Source: Oscillospiraceae bacterium (GTDB lineage Bacteria; Bacillota; Clostridia; Oscillospirales; Ruminococcaceae). Taken from it: a stretch of DNA of 44,440 nt. The notes beneath the pieces are model-generated. The model saw nothing but the letters and a program-made list of their open reading frames with translations. It was not told the DNA's origin and searched no databases. The position numbers and the translations under genes were made by a program. The DNA lies in NCBI GenBank assembly GCA_009784625.1, contig WRBI01000017.1, positions 1 through 44,440 of the forward strand. The letters run 5' to 3'. Below are positions 9,833-21,200 of this stretch, one piece after another (positions within the stretch are counted from its first letter, which is position 1; the number at the start of each line of letters is the position of its first letter).

Positions 9833-11161
9833 ATGATAGGTGGCAAAAACAAAGTGGAAAACAAAGTGGAAAATAAAACGGTTGACCGCAGACCTGAACA
9901 GCTCGCTCACCGAGCGGGCAGAAGTATCAACTTCGCCCAAGTGACCTTAACAGCGGTCATTACCGCGCTGGTCACAACCGCAGCGGTTCTTCTGGTTTTT
10001 TTGGGAGCCGGCGTAATCGATTTAGGCAATGGGGGAAGGCTCATCACCAGCGGGGAAGAGCTTACGCCAAACATCATTGGCCTGAGTGGCGGGACTGTGC
10101 GGGTAACAGGCGAGCAGAAGTTCTTTTTCACCCCGGAAACAACCGGCATTTGGGAACTGCGCACTTCAGAGAACTTTGACAGCGACCCGCTTCTTCGCCT
10201 GATAAACGAACACGGTCACTTTATGGATGAAAACGACGACGGCGGGGACGGCCTAAACGCTTTGATTCGCCAGATGTTAACTGCGGGCGAGACCTACACC
10301 ATCCAAGCGGGTTTTTTTGGGAGCGGCACCGGCAGCTATACACTGACCGTTTCTATGCCCGACCTTGAAACACTTCTCCCCGGTGGAGAAATACCGGTAG
10401 AGGGCAGAACAACCCTGCGCTTTACCCCGACACACACCGGATTTTGGCGGCTGACCGCGACCAGCCTGCAAGAAAGAGACTTCCCCAGCTTTCGAATTAC
10501 CGATGAGGATGGCAACTTCATCGGCTGGGGGGGCGCTATGGGCGGCAACAATAATATCATGATGGCCACCGTACTCCTCACAGCCGGGCAAACTTACCTG
10601 GTGCAGGTGGAGTTTGGCGGGCCCAATTCCGGAGGTACTGTACGGTCTATGCCGGTTGAGCCCGAGCCTTTTCCCGCAGACCGGCAGGCCAGAGTTTTCA
10701 CAGATACGGTCTTTGCTTTTACCCCCGACCGGTCGGGGCTTTGGCTGATCGAGACCGCAGATCGGTTTGACAGTGACCCGGCGCTCGTCCTCACCGACGC
10801 CGAACACGGAAAGCTAATCGAAGATGACGATTCGGCCGGGGACTTGAACGCCCGTATCCTCTTTTATTTGGAAGAAGGGCAAACTTACTTTATCCACGCC
10901 CGATTCGTATGGGGCGATGGGAGCGGCAGTTATCTGCTAAGCGTCACGCCGGATGAACAGCGCCCGGAGCCGGCCTTGAACGCAGGTGAGAGGCCGCCGG
11001 CTGACGGTGGATTTTTCAGCCCGCCCCCGGAGCAATCTCCGCCCAATGTCAACTTTAACCCTGGAACAGCCGAAAGCCCTGACGGATTCGACGAGGTACC
11101 CGCTGTCATCCCGGATGATCATCCGGTTGTCGAGGAAGCGGAGCCCCCTGTCGTCGGTTAA
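9833..11161 (+). CDS. Membrane-anchored surface protein with three PPC-like repeats
   Basis: The protein has about 442 residues. A Lys/Asn-rich cytosolic N-terminus precedes one hydrophobic segment (TLTAVITALVTTAAVLLVFL, about residues 38-57), so it is probably an N-terminally anchored extracellular protein. Three repeats of about 90 residues follow, each with an F-x-F-T-P start, a G-x-W-x-L strand, a D-S-D-P-x-L turn, an acidic D-D-D-x-x-G-D loop and a L-x-x-G-x-T-Y-x-I strand, as in bacterial pre-peptidase C-terminal (PPC) domains. The tail is rich in Pro and Glu. It starts 8 bp after the pheS stop without a clear ribosome site, so the start is uncertain. Confidence 0.75.
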   Translation: MIGGKNKVENKVENKTVDRRPEQLAHRAGRSINFAQVTLTAVITALVTTAAVLLVFLGAGVIDLGNGGRLITSGEELTPNIIGLSGGTVRVTGEQKFFFTPETTGIWELRTSENFDSDPLLRLINEHGHFMDENDDGGDGLNALIRQMLTAGETYTIQAGFFGSGTGSYTLTVSMPDLETLLPGGEIPVEGRTTLRFTPTHTGFWRLTATSLQERDFPSFRITDEDGNFIGWGGAMGGNNNIMMATVLLTAGQTYLVQVEFGGPNSGGTVRSMPVEPEPFPADRQARVFTDTVFAFTPDRSGLWLIETADRFDSDPALVLTDAEHGKLIEDDDSAGDLNARILFYLEEGQTYFIHARFVWGDGSGSYLLSVTPDEQRPEPALNAGERPPADGGFFSPPPEQSPPNVNFNPGTAESPDGFDEVPAVIPDDHPVVEEAEPPVVG

Positions 11162-11196
11162 TCGTCCCAGTTAAAACTTGAAGGAGTGAACACAAG

Positions 11197-13590
11197 TTGC
11201 TATTGCCATTAAGCTGGCTTAAAGAATATGTAAATGTAGACGGCATCGCGGTGGAGGAAATTCAGCGCAAGCTGTTTTCCTGCGGGTTTGAAGTTGAGGA
11301 GATTACTTATCCCGGCGGGGAGATTTCCAGGGTTGTTGTGGGCAAGATCACCGAGGTGCAAAAACACCCCAACGCCGACACGCTGGTTGTCTGCAAACTG
11401 GATTGCGGGGAGAAGTTTGGCCGAGATATTCAGATTGTAACCGGGGCGAAAAATGTTTCGGCCGGGGACGTTGTGCCGGTCGCGCTGGATGGCGCGATTT
11501 TGCACGGCGGGGTAAAAATCAACAAAGGGCAGCTGCGCGGGGAAGTTTCCGACGGGATGCTCTGCTCAGGCGAAGAGCTGGGGATCGACGACGGCTGGTA
11601 TACCGGCGCGGGCGTGGACGGAATTATGATCCTTTCCCCGGAAGATCGGCCGGGCACCTATGTCAAAGAACTGCTTGGGCTGGGCGAGCCGGTCTTTGAT
11701 ATCAGCGTGACCGCCAACCGCCCCGACTGCCAGTGTATACTGGGGATGGCGCGGGAGGTTGCCGCCGCGTTTGCGCTGCCGTTTACGCCGCCCGGTTTGG
11801 ATTATAAGACCACTGGAACGGACACCGGCCTGAAAGTCAGTGTGCTGGATGCGCAGCTTTGCCCGCGCTACGTCGGCCACGCGGTTGAAGATGTAAAGAT
11901 TGCGCCCTCACCGGAGTTTATCCGGCGGCGGCTGATTCTCTGCGGGATCAACGCCATCAACAATATTGTCGACCTGACCAATTACATCCTGCTTGAACTG
12001 GGCCAGCCTATGCACGCTTTCGATCAGCGTCAGGTTGCGGGCAACGAGATCATCGTCCGCCGGGCAAGCACGGGCGAGAAGATTGTCACACTGGATGAGC
12101 GCGAATTTACGTTAAATCCCGATAACCTGCTGATCTGCGATGGTGTAAAGGCAGTGGCCTTGGCAGGTATTATGGGCGGGCTGAACAGTGAGATCAAAGA
12201 CGATACCACCGGTGTTGTGCTTGAGTCGGCCAAATTTGAGCGGGCAAACATCCGCCGCTCGGCGCGCGCGCTTGGGCAGAGTTCCGATTCCTCCAAACGT
12301 TTTGAAAAAGGCGTGGACGAATACACCACCGGCCTTGCCATCGAGCGGGCGCTGCATTTGATCGACAAATACGGGTATGGCCGGGTTACCGCCACTCACA
12401 GGGATGTTTGGGCAAACCCGGATAAGAAAAACCCGGCGATCAGCTCGACGGTTCCGGCCATCAACACGGTGCTGGGCATTGAAGTCCCGGCCGGTGAGAT
12501 TGTGGATATTCTCAGGCGGCTGAGCTTTGAAGTAGAGGTAAACGGTCAGGCGATCACCGCAACCGCGCCCCCTTACCGCGAGGATGTTGAGGGCACGCCC
12601 GACCTGGCCGAAGAAGTCATTCGGGTTTACGGCTTTGAGCACATCAAACCGACCATGATGGCCGGCGCGGTCATCACCCCCGGCAGTATGAGCCGGGAAC
12701 AAAAGCTGGCTGTCAAGCTGAAATCCGCCGTGATGGCGCAGGGATTTTTCGAGACCATACACTACTCGTTTTACTCACCGCGTGATTTGGATATGTTTGG
12801 CCTGCCGGAAGACGCGCCCGAGCGGGACGCGGTGGCCATCGCCAACCCAATCAGCGACCATTACACCATCATGCGCAGGACACTTGCGCCCTCCCTGCTG
12901 CACACGGTTGCCCGAAACACCAAGCGCGGGGTGGCCGCCGGCCGTTTGTACGAGCTGGCGGGCAGCTACACGCCGGTCGCCGGTGAGAAACTGCCGGTTG
13001 AGACGCCGCTGCTCTGCCTGGCCGCTTTTGGCGCGGAGGAAAGTTACCTTGCCCTCAAGGGCGGGCTTGAGCAGATTGGGCTGGCGATGGGGCTTTGTCT
13101 GACTTTCGAAAAAGACGAAAACCTCCCCGGTTTGCATCCGGGCGTGTCGGCAAAAGTTCTGCTGAACGGCAAAGAAATCGGCTGGATCGGCCAGCTCTCT
13201 TACAAAGCCGGGGAGTCGTTTGAGATTCAAAAGCCGGTTTATCTGGCCGAACTGAAAGCGGATAAGATTTTGTCGGCCGCGCCCGCACAGCCCCGCTTTA
13301 AGCCGCTGCCCGCCTTTTTGGAAGTCACCCGCGACCTTGCGCTGGTGGCCGAAGAGACGGTCACCAACGGTCAGATTGAGATGGTCATACGAGCGGCCTG
13401 CCCGGCTGTCGGACAGATCCGTTTGTTTGATATCTACCGCGGGGTTCAAGTCGGGCCAAAAAAGAAGAGCATGGCGTATACTTTGACCTTTATACCCACG
13501 GACAAAGCCCTGTCCCCCGAAGCGGTGGATGAGATGGTGAAAGCCGTTCTTGGCGCGCTGGGAGATCAGCTGGGTGTAACCATTCGCTGA
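11197..13590 (+). CDS. pheT: Phenylalanyl-tRNA synthetase beta subunit
   Basis: The 797-residue length is canonical. In order: an EMAP-type tRNA-binding domain at about 40-150 (VVVGKITEVQKHPNADTL), B3/B4 editing domain, B5 domain (about 400-475), class II-like core and a C-terminal ferredoxin-fold anticodon-binding domain (FLEVTRDLALVAEE onward). The TTG at 11197 is the start, since AAGGAG lies 12 nt upstream and the product begins MLLPLSWLKEYV as expected. It pairs with PheS from the same gene cluster. Confidence 0.96.
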   Translation: MLLPLSWLKEYVNVDGIAVEEIQRKLFSCGFEVEEITYPGGEISRVVVGKITEVQKHPNADTLVVCKLDCGEKFGRDIQIVTGAKNVSAGDVVPVALDGAILHGGVKINKGQLRGEVSDGMLCSGEELGIDDGWYTGAGVDGIMILSPEDRPGTYVKELLGLGEPVFDISVTANRPDCQCILGMAREVAAAFALPFTPPGLDYKTTGTDTGLKVSVLDAQLCPRYVGHAVEDVKIAPSPEFIRRRLILCGINAINNIVDLTNYILLELGQPMHAFDQRQVAGNEIIVRRASTGEKIVTLDEREFTLNPDNLLICDGVKAVALAGIMGGLNSEIKDDTTGVVLESAKFERANIRRSARALGQSSDSSKRFEKGVDEYTTGLAIERALHLIDKYGYGRVTATHRDVWANPDKKNPAISSTVPAINTVLGIEVPAGEIVDILRRLSFEVEVNGQAITATAPPYREDVEGTPDLAEEVIRVYGFEHIKPTMMAGAVITPGSMSREQKLAVKLKSAVMAQGFFETIHYSFYSPRDLDMFGLPEDAPERDAVAIANPISDHYTIMRRTLAPSLLHTVARNTKRGVAAGRLYELAGSYTPVAGEKLPVETPLLCLAAFGAEESYLALKGGLEQIGLAMGLCLTFEKDENLPGLHPGVSAKVLLNGKEIGWIGQLSYKAGESFEIQKPVYLAELKADKILSAAPAQPRFKPLPAFLEVTRDLALVAEETVTNGQIEMVIRAACPAVGQIRLFDIYRGVQVGPKKKSMAYTLTFIPTDKALSPEAVDEMVKAVLGALGDQLGVTIR

Positions 13591-13624
13591 TCCGTGAAGT
13601 TTTAGTTTTAAAGGAGGTGGCTGT

Positions 13625-14683
13625 GTGAAGAGACTGACCATACTTCTGGCGCTTATGCTGGCGGTTGGGCTTTCATTGCCTGTCCGCGCCAACCAGCCGG
13701 GCTTTACCGGTGTTTCTTTCTTTCCCGAAAGTGAGATCGCCGTCCTGCGGTTTTTAGGCGCGGAAAGCGGCGAGGGCTTTGAGCTGATGGCTTCAATAGA
13801 CAGGGGAGAGCACTGGTCGCCGGCCACCGGTATCTGGGTGGACGTTCACCGGGGCGAGATCGAAGTTTCGTTCGAGACGTTCGCGGCCGCCCCGCTTCTG
13901 CTTGGGCTGATCTGGAACGACCTGGTCTACCCGATCTGGCTGTTCATTGACGAGGAGGGACAGCCGCAGTTCTTCAGGGAACAGCCCGCCGAGGCGACCG
14001 TTGAGTTTTTTGGCGGCCGGGCCGACGAGTTTGAGGAAGACGAACCCGAGTCCGATCCGGAACCTGAACCGGAAGAGCCCTCAGACAGCGGGGCGGCAGT
14101 CCGCCCGGATCACATCCTCTATGAGGACGAAAATTCAATTGTCTTTGGCAGCGAATACCTGCTGGGTCTGATTCAGGATGGCGGAAGCCTGGAAGTTATT
14201 TTGTTGGACACACGGCTGACCTTTCCGCCCGAAGTTTTGCGCGCTCTTTCCCTGCGCGAAGATGACCGGCTGATGGTCGAAGTCCGCCGGCCGGCCGGCG
14301 ATATCTTTACAGTCCGGCTGGTGCTCAACGGCCAGTCGATTGACCGGACTTTCCCGCACGCGTTCACGGTCGATCTGCCCTGGTCGGGTGACAACCCGCG
14401 GGTAACGGACGCGGACGGAAACTTCCTCAATTTTTCGCAGCGGGATGGCCGGGTGTCTGCCCTTGTCAACTCACCGGGCAGTTTTGTGCTCAGCGAGATG
14501 CCGGAAGCATCCCCTGAGATTGACCTTGAGGAGGTTGATCTGGAGGAAGTCGGCCGGGCCATCTTTTGGCCGGTGGTCGCCGCGGCTGTTTTCCTGTTCC
14601 TGGCGGCCGTCCTGATCATCCTGCGCAGAAGGCGGATGCGGTATCTCCGCCGCCGTCAGATCCAGAAACGGCGACAGGGGTAG
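13625..14683 (+). CDS. Secreted, C-terminally membrane-anchored protein of unknown function
   Basis: The 352-residue product has a cleavable-looking signal peptide (KRLTILLALMLAVGLSLPV then RANQP). Two beta-rich segments are joined by an acidic, Pro-rich linker at about 137-160. A single C-terminal membrane span (WPVVAAAVFLFLAAVLIIL, about 316-334) is followed by an Arg-rich cytosolic tail. This is a type I surface protein with no sortase motif and no family that I recognise. The GTG at 13625 has a strong AAAGGAGGTGG upstream. It sits between pheT and rlmH, probably in one transcript. Confidence 0.75.
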   Translation: MKRLTILLALMLAVGLSLPVRANQPGFTGVSFFPESEIAVLRFLGAESGEGFELMASIDRGEHWSPATGIWVDVHRGEIEVSFETFAAAPLLLGLIWNDLVYPIWLFIDEEGQPQFFREQPAEATVEFFGGRADEFEEDEPESDPEPEPEEPSDSGAAVRPDHILYEDENSIVFGSEYLLGLIQDGGSLEVILLDTRLTFPPEVLRALSLREDDRLMVEVRRPAGDIFTVRLVLNGQSIDRTFPHAFTVDLPWSGDNPRVTDADGNFLNFSQRDGRVSALVNSPGSFVLSEMPEASPEIDLEEVDLEEVGRAIFWPVVAAAVFLFLAAVLIILRRRRMRYLRRRQIQKRRQG

Positions 14684-14687
14684 CGGG

Positions 14688-15167
14688 ATGCAGCAGATCG
14701 AGATTCTCGCGGTCGGTAAGCTGGGCGCAGGCTGGATGCGCGAGGCCGCGGATGATTACCGAAAGCGGATATCCCCTTACTTTAAGCTGACCCTGACTGA
14801 ACTGAGTGAGGGCCGGCTGCCCCTAAATCCATCCCCTGCGCTGATCGACAAAGCGCTGGAAACCGAAGCCGGAGACTTTCGCAAAAAATTTACATCACGG
14901 GCAATGACGGCGGCCCTCTGCATTGAGGGGGACGGAGTCTCATCCACCGGGCTTGCGAAACTGATCGCTTGTGCGGCGGGCGAAAGCAAAACCCTGACCT
15001 TTCTGATCGGCAGCTCACACGGGCTGAGCGGGCAGCTGAAAAAAGAGGCCGACCTGCGAATTTCCATGTCGGCCATGACCTTTCCGCATCAGATCGCCCG
15101 GCTGTTGCTGCTTGAGCAGATCTACCGCGCCGGTCAGATTTTAGGCGGCGGTAAATACCACAAGTAA
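14688..15167 (+). CDS. rlmH: 23S rRNA (pseudouridine1915-N3)-methyltransferase RlmH
   Basis: The 159-residue SPOUT methyltransferase matches the RlmH length and motifs. It starts IEILAVGKLGAGWMREAADDY. The knotted SAM-binding part has LTFLIGSSHGLS and the C-terminal SAMTFPHQIARLLLLEQIYR. RlmH methylates pseudouridine 1915 in helix 69 of the large-subunit rRNA. The family C-terminus is typically R-x-x-x-G-x-x-Y-H-K and this one ends ILGGGKYHK. The ATG is 4 bp after the upstream stop. Confidence 0.95.
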   Translation: MQQIEILAVGKLGAGWMREAADDYRKRISPYFKLTLTELSEGRLPLNPSPALIDKALETEAGDFRKKFTSRAMTAALCIEGDGVSSTGLAKLIACAAGESKTLTFLIGSSHGLSGQLKKEADLRISMSAMTFPHQIARLLLLEQIYRAGQILGGGKYHK

Positions 15168-15209
15168 AAACGCTGGCCGGCGGGGTGAACCCGCCGGCCA
15201 ACGTTTTTT
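15168..15209. terminator. Bidirectional terminator after rlmH
   Basis: A GC-rich stem (CTGGCCGGCGGG / CCCGCCGGCCAACG with a GTGAA loop) is flanked by AAAAACG on one side and CGTTTTTTA on the other. It serves rlmH and the convergent helicase gene, whose TAA stop codon lies in the T-run. Confidence 0.85.
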
Positions 15210-18200
15210 AGCTTTTTGGCTTGTCGTCCTCGATTGGGGTCAGCCCGCCGCCCAAATATTTCGGGAAAGGCGACCACTCTTCTTCCGGCTTTGGTTCTTG
15301 TTCGCTTTCGTCAAAGTCAGTTACCGGGAAAGGTTCGAATTCGGTTTCCCCGTCAAGCGGTGCCGGTTTGGCAGGCGGCATCCATTCGGTTACCAGGAAC
15401 GAATCGTCCTGCGGCCCGATTTCCGGGGCAAAGGTGGCGACAGGAAACGGCTCAGGTTCCGGCAGAACTTCATCATCAACGATTGGTAGATTATCAACAA
15501 ATTCAACGATCGGTATAATGTTGTTTGACGCAAGTGTGTCAACAGATAAGTTGGCGCGATCAACCAATGGTAGATTGTCGCAAAATTCAACGACTGGTAT
15601 AACGTCGCGTGATTCAAACGGGATGATAGGCGGACTGTCAGCGTCAGAAATTGGCGATTGGTCGCTCGATTCGATGAGCGGCGGAGCGCTTTTCGGTTCG
15701 GCCGGGTGTTCGCGTTCGCCATCGGCTTCTGTGGGAACGCCGCCAGCATCAAATTCAGGCGGTGCATCGCTCGGCTCGGCTTCGTGCGAAACATGATCAG
15801 CCTCTGAATCGGAGTTAACAATTTGTAGATTATTCTCTGATTCAACCATTGGTAAATTACTATCCGACTCATCTTCTGCTTCAAATGTGGGCTTGTCCGG
15901 CTCATCATCTAAAGGCGGTTGGCCGGATGCAAACTTGCGTGAATCTGAAAGGTCATCTTCTTCGCGCGGCGCTTTTGATGACAAGTAGGGGTCATCCGGA
16001 GCGCCGGCTTCTGCTGATTCGACCTCGAGCTTGGCCTCAAGCTCGCCTTTGATTTCAGCTTTGGCTTTAGCCTCAGACACGGCCGCGATTTCAGTTTCGG
16101 GCTTGATCTCGTTTTCCGGTTCGGCCGGCGGCCGGTCGGTTTCTCGGGGGTAGTCGGTCAGGTTGACAATGTGTACCGGCTCGTCCTGAGGAGCGGCGGG
16201 GTTTTCGATCGCCGCGGCGATGGCGGCCTCGATTCGCTTCATCTCTTTTTCGGGATCTACCCGCCAGTCGAGCGACCAGACCCGGTGAATCCGCCAGCCT
16301 TTTTGGATGAGCAGGCGGTCGGTGAGAATCAGCCGGTCTTTGGCGGTCGGCGCGGATTTGTAGTTTTCACCATCGGTCAGGATTGCCAGCACAAAATGGC
16401 CGGGCCGGCCGGGATCGAACACCCCGACCTCAATCACAAAGCCGGAGCTTCCGACCTTGCGCCTGGTTTGATAGCCGAGTGAGCGGACAAACGCAGCGAT
16501 GGCTTCTTCAAGCGCGCCGGTATCTTCGGCGGCGGGGCGGGCGGGCAGGGCAAGCGGGCTTTGTCCGCCCGCGTACCGCAAAAAGTCGGCGAGCAGGCTC
16601 AAGCCGCGAGAGCCGGAAATTTCGGAGTTCAGTTGTTCCGGCCGCAGGGATGTACAGACCACAAACGCGGTTTTGGCGCGGGTGAGCGCCAGCCGGAGCA
16701 AGCGGCCGCTATCCCGGTTGCCGAGCGGGCCGAAGAAAGCCGGCGGCTTCTTGCCGGCCTTGCCGAAAGTCAGGGAAAGCAGGACGATATCTCGGCAATG
16801 GCCCTCCCAGTCGCCCGCGTATTTTACCAGGATGGGGGCCGGCAGCCGGCGCACTTCGTCGGCCAACTCCAGGTTGGATTGCAGCAGCGCGGATAACTTC
16901 TCTTCAATTAAATCCCGCTGGCCGGCCGAGAAAGTGACCACGCCTAAGGAAAGGCCGCGATTTCCGCGCGCTCTCAGCCGGATGGCCAGCTGGTCGACCA
17001 CCGCCTGCGCCTCGGCTTCGTTTTGCCGGGTGGCGGGGTCGTAATTGCCGCTCACCTGTATAAGGCTGACCTTACTGTAAAGGGAGGGGGCCGGACAGCT
17101 GCGCGGGCTGCCGCCATAAAGGCGGGTGGCCGCGAATGCGCTGAGGCTCTCATCGTCCGAGCGGTAATGCCAGTCCAGGCGGATTTCGGGCAGCCCAAGC
17201 GACTGAACGGCGGTGAGCAGATCGGCCCCGGGCAGATCATAAACACCGGGCAGTGGCAGCGGGTGCCGGCAGTCTCCGGTCAGCACAGTACTTCTGCCGG
17301 TCGAAAGCGGGGAGATTCCCTCCCATCCGGCCAGCAGGGCGGCGTCATCCACCATGACCAGATCAAACGGCGGGTAGGGTAGCCCCCGCGGGGTGAGGCG
17401 GGCGGCCACCGGCGGGCTTAGCAGCATACAGGGGAAGAACTCGGGCAAAAGCTCGGGTGCGCGGGAAGTCAGCCAGTCGAGCGGAATCGGCCGCTCGGCC
17501 CTCAGCTCTTCGCGCAGGGCGGTGACCTGTTCGGCCAGCGCGGGCTTGTGGAGTGCATCAGCCAAGCGCGAAGACAGCGCGGCGGCCAGCTCCTGACAGG
17601 CCTGCCTGCGCAATTCTTCGCTGAGCGCGGCAAAGCGGGCGATGTCCTCTTCTATCCCGCGGCCGGTGAATGTTTGCAGTCTGGGGTCGTCCCCGATCAT
17701 TCGCTCACAAACTTCGGTGAACAACGCCTTGTGGAAAGCAGGCAGGATTTGGTCCTGCGGCACTTCGCCGGCTTCAAGTGCGTCGGCGACGGCAGCGATC
17801 CCGGCTTCGGCCGCCTTTTCGCGGACAGCCAGATAGTTGCACCAATCGCGCAGGCGGGTCTGATTGGCCAGCCAGGTATCGGTCATCTCGCGCATTTCAC
17901 CCAGCCAGTCGCTCACCCCCGAAAAATGTGTGAACGCCCCGCGCATCTGTTTTGAAAGGGTGGTTTCAAGGATTGGTATGGCCTCCCACGCGGCTTTGTA
18001 TTGGCGCAGGGTATGGCCGTGTTTGGCCCGAAAAGTCTCCAGGTTCTTAAAGAATCCGCCGGCAAGGGCCAGGTCGGTGCGCTTTCGCCCCTGATCGTTC
18101 CCACAAACGGCGCGGAGCAGGCGGTCAAGCACAACCGCTTGTTGATAAAGGTCGCGCAGCTGGGCAAAGTCGGCTTTGCCGTTTTTCCAATGTATGCCGA

Positions 18201-21200
18201 ACAGCTCGGCGAAGAGAGGGGCCTTCCGCTCAAAGGCAAGCTGTCTTGCGCGGTAAAGGGTGAGCCGGTCAAAAACGGTGGGTATTTCCTCTTTGGTGAG
18301 CAGGGAGGTCGGCTTTCGGTAAAGCTCACCCAGGGCGGTGGTAATCTTCTTTTGAGTGGTTGTGCGCGGGATAACCCAGGTGGCCTCGGCCTTTTCCCAG
18401 GCGGCGCGGGCATCCTCTTCGTTGTAGCTGAAGATGGACGGGTGAAAGTCTTCGAGTAATTTTGCTTCGAGATCGTCCCGCTCTTTGCCCAGCGCGCAGA
18501 TGGCCTCCAGTTCGCGCTCAAGCCGGTGAAGCCCTTCGTAGGCGTAGAGCCGGGCCGGGATGGCCGGGCAGGTGAGCAAAAAATCACAGAGTGCGTACGC
18601 GGCCTGATACTTTTCTTTTCGCGCGAAATGCGGGAAACTCAGCAGCCAGCGCAGATGCCCGGATTCCTGTTCAAGGGCGAGCAGACCGGAGCGGTAATCC
18701 CGCCAGACCCCGGTGATGTTGACAATCAGGGACGGGCTGAATTTCGCGTTGCGAAAAGCCGAGAGCGGGTGATCGACCACCCCGCCGCACTCGCCGGCCG
18801 CCGCGGTCAGCTCGCCGATCAGCCCGGTCCAGTTTTTGTAAGTCTGCCGGCTGAGCAGCCCGGGCAGTTCAGGCGGGACCCCCACTCCGGCCGGTGCGTT
18901 CCGGTTGGCCTCAAGAATCGAGATGGCCTGGTAAAGCGAGAAACCGCCGGCCTGTTCTTTGTGCAGGGCGTCCGCATGTGCGTTTAGGTCGCTGCGCAGG
19001 GCGTGCAGTTTTTCAGCCTGTTCGCGGTAGCCGTCCGGGTGTTTGATCCGCCCCAGGTTGAGCAGAGTTTCGAGTTCGGCCCGAATATCGCGGGCAAGGT
19101 CGGCTTCGCTCTGTGCGCGCAGGCTAAACGGCGATAAGCCGATTGCGTCCAGCCGCTCATGCAGGCCGGTGATCGGCTCTTCTTTTCCGGAAAGCAGCAA
19201 CACCCGCTTACCGCGGCAGAGCATGTTGGCCGCGATGTTGACAAGCGTTTGGGTCTTGCCCGAACCAGCCGGCCCGCTGAGCACAAACGAGTGGCCCTCC
19301 CCGGCCGCGCAAACCGCCCGCAGCTGAGAGGCGTCCGCCCGATAGGGAAGACAGAGGTCGGAGGGCAGATAGGTTTCGTCCAGCGCAGTCGGGGTGGGGA
19401 AGTCCTGCGGCCAGACGTCTGTCGGGCTGCCGGTCATCAGCCGCTCGGCCAGGCTGCCGGTCTCAAGGCCGGGGGCGCGCGCCAGAAGATCCTCCCACAA
19501 TTCCCAGGGGGTGGGGTCGAACAAGCCAAGGAACAAGTGCTCTTTGACGCTCCAGCCCACCCGGCCGACCACAGCTTGACGGAAAGCGTTAAACACAGTT
19601 TGAAAATTGGAGATAGCCCCGTCCATCGACAGGGGGGAAAGCGCTTTGACCTCGACAGCGTGGCTGTCGGCAAGATAACCGGGCAGGACCGGGTTTAAGA
19701 TCGGCCGGCCGGCCAGACAGAGCGAGTATCCGCGCTCATCCTCTAAAAGCCGGGCGGGAAAGAGGAGGAGGGGGGCAAGGCGGGGCAGATCATCCTCGTC
19801 CGGCAGATACCAGCGCAGGACGCCGCCGGCCAGATAAAGCCGGTCTCGCAAGCGGTCTTCGCGAAAACTTTTCGCCGACTTTGCCAGCCGGCTCAACAGA
19901 TCACTGTTTTTTCCGGCTGATAAAAAGCTGTGCAAGAGGCCGTCCGCGCAGGCGCTTGCCACCAGCTCTTCCAGCCGGTCGGTGGGCGCGGGCTGGTAAA
20001 CGCCGTCTACCAGGTCGCCGGCGTCAAACCCCTTTGGGGGTGGTGAGATGGTCAGGCAGTCCCCGCGCAAAAGGGTGTCGACTGTCCGCGAAAGCCGCCC
20101 CGGCAAAAGCTGGAGAGAGGATTCCCGGTCAAGGTCAAGCAATGGGCGTTCGAGCGCGGACGGGAGGGCGGCATGTTCCCAGTCGCGCAGGGTCAGGCCC
20201 TCGGCATCCCCGCCGGATACCGCCGCCGGGAAGAGGCCCTGCCCGCCGTCGGACAACCGTCTGCGGGATGGGAGCGGGGCGACCCCGTCCAGCCGGGCCC
20301 GATGTACATCGAGAAGCAAAACTTCCCCGGGTTTGAGCGTCAGGTCACTTGCATCCACAAAGGGCGGGTGGCCCTTGTCCGCGATGCTGTTCAGGTCGAG
20401 CAATAAAATTTCGGGATTTGAGCCGGCCAGTTTTGGGGTTAAGCAATAGCCGTCGTTTTGAACGGTTTCATCGAAAATTTCGCCGGTCATATGACAGCCG
20501 GCCAGAACCCGGTCCCCGTCAAAGAGGATCAGTGGATGCAATCCGGCCGCCTCTAAACAAGAGGCATAAAATAGTGTAAGCTCAAGTAAAGTTGCGCGTT
20601 TGGAGGCGAGCATCCCCTCGGGGGCGCACACCGGCTGGCCAACCAGGTTATAGCTGGGCGCTTTGGTGGCCGGTTTAAGCTCTTCTTTCGCGATGGCGGC
20701 GAAGATTGCGCCCAGCTGAAAGCGGATGCCGTCCTGATTTTTATAACCGGTCAGGGACAGATCACCGGGCAGGCCGGCGAGAATCCGCTCGGCTGCCTGT
20801 AAAAACTTGTGGATAAGCGGGTGTTCGGGGATGATGTGACAGGCCAGGGTCTGCGGGTAAAGCCGCCGCCCGGTCCAACTGTTATAGCCGGTCAGGGTGA
20901 GCGGAAAGCTGACATATGCAAGCTCCTGTGTGCCTTTAAAGACACCGACTTCGACAGTGCCGGCCACGTTTTCTTCAAGCGTCATCAGAAACTCGGGCAA
21001 AAGCGGGAAACCAACCGGCGAGAAGTAAAGGCTTTCACCCGGCGCCAAAACGTCGATTTTGGCTGACCAGGGACCTCCAAAACCGGGCTGTGCCCGCGCG
21101 GCCAGCATAAGCCCGGTGAAAGCTTGATCGCCTGTGTTCGAGATGACAAGCTCGTCAATGGCGGCAAAGCCGGCGCGCAAGGTCGCGTAGCTGACTGCCC

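Noticed and set aside
15216-21066. Many long plus-strand ORFs opposite the helicase (for example 15221-15796 and 19159-19698)
   Set aside because: They are antisense shadows of a GC-rich 6-kb gene. They lack ribosome sites and recognisable motifs, while the minus-strand frame carries clear domains.
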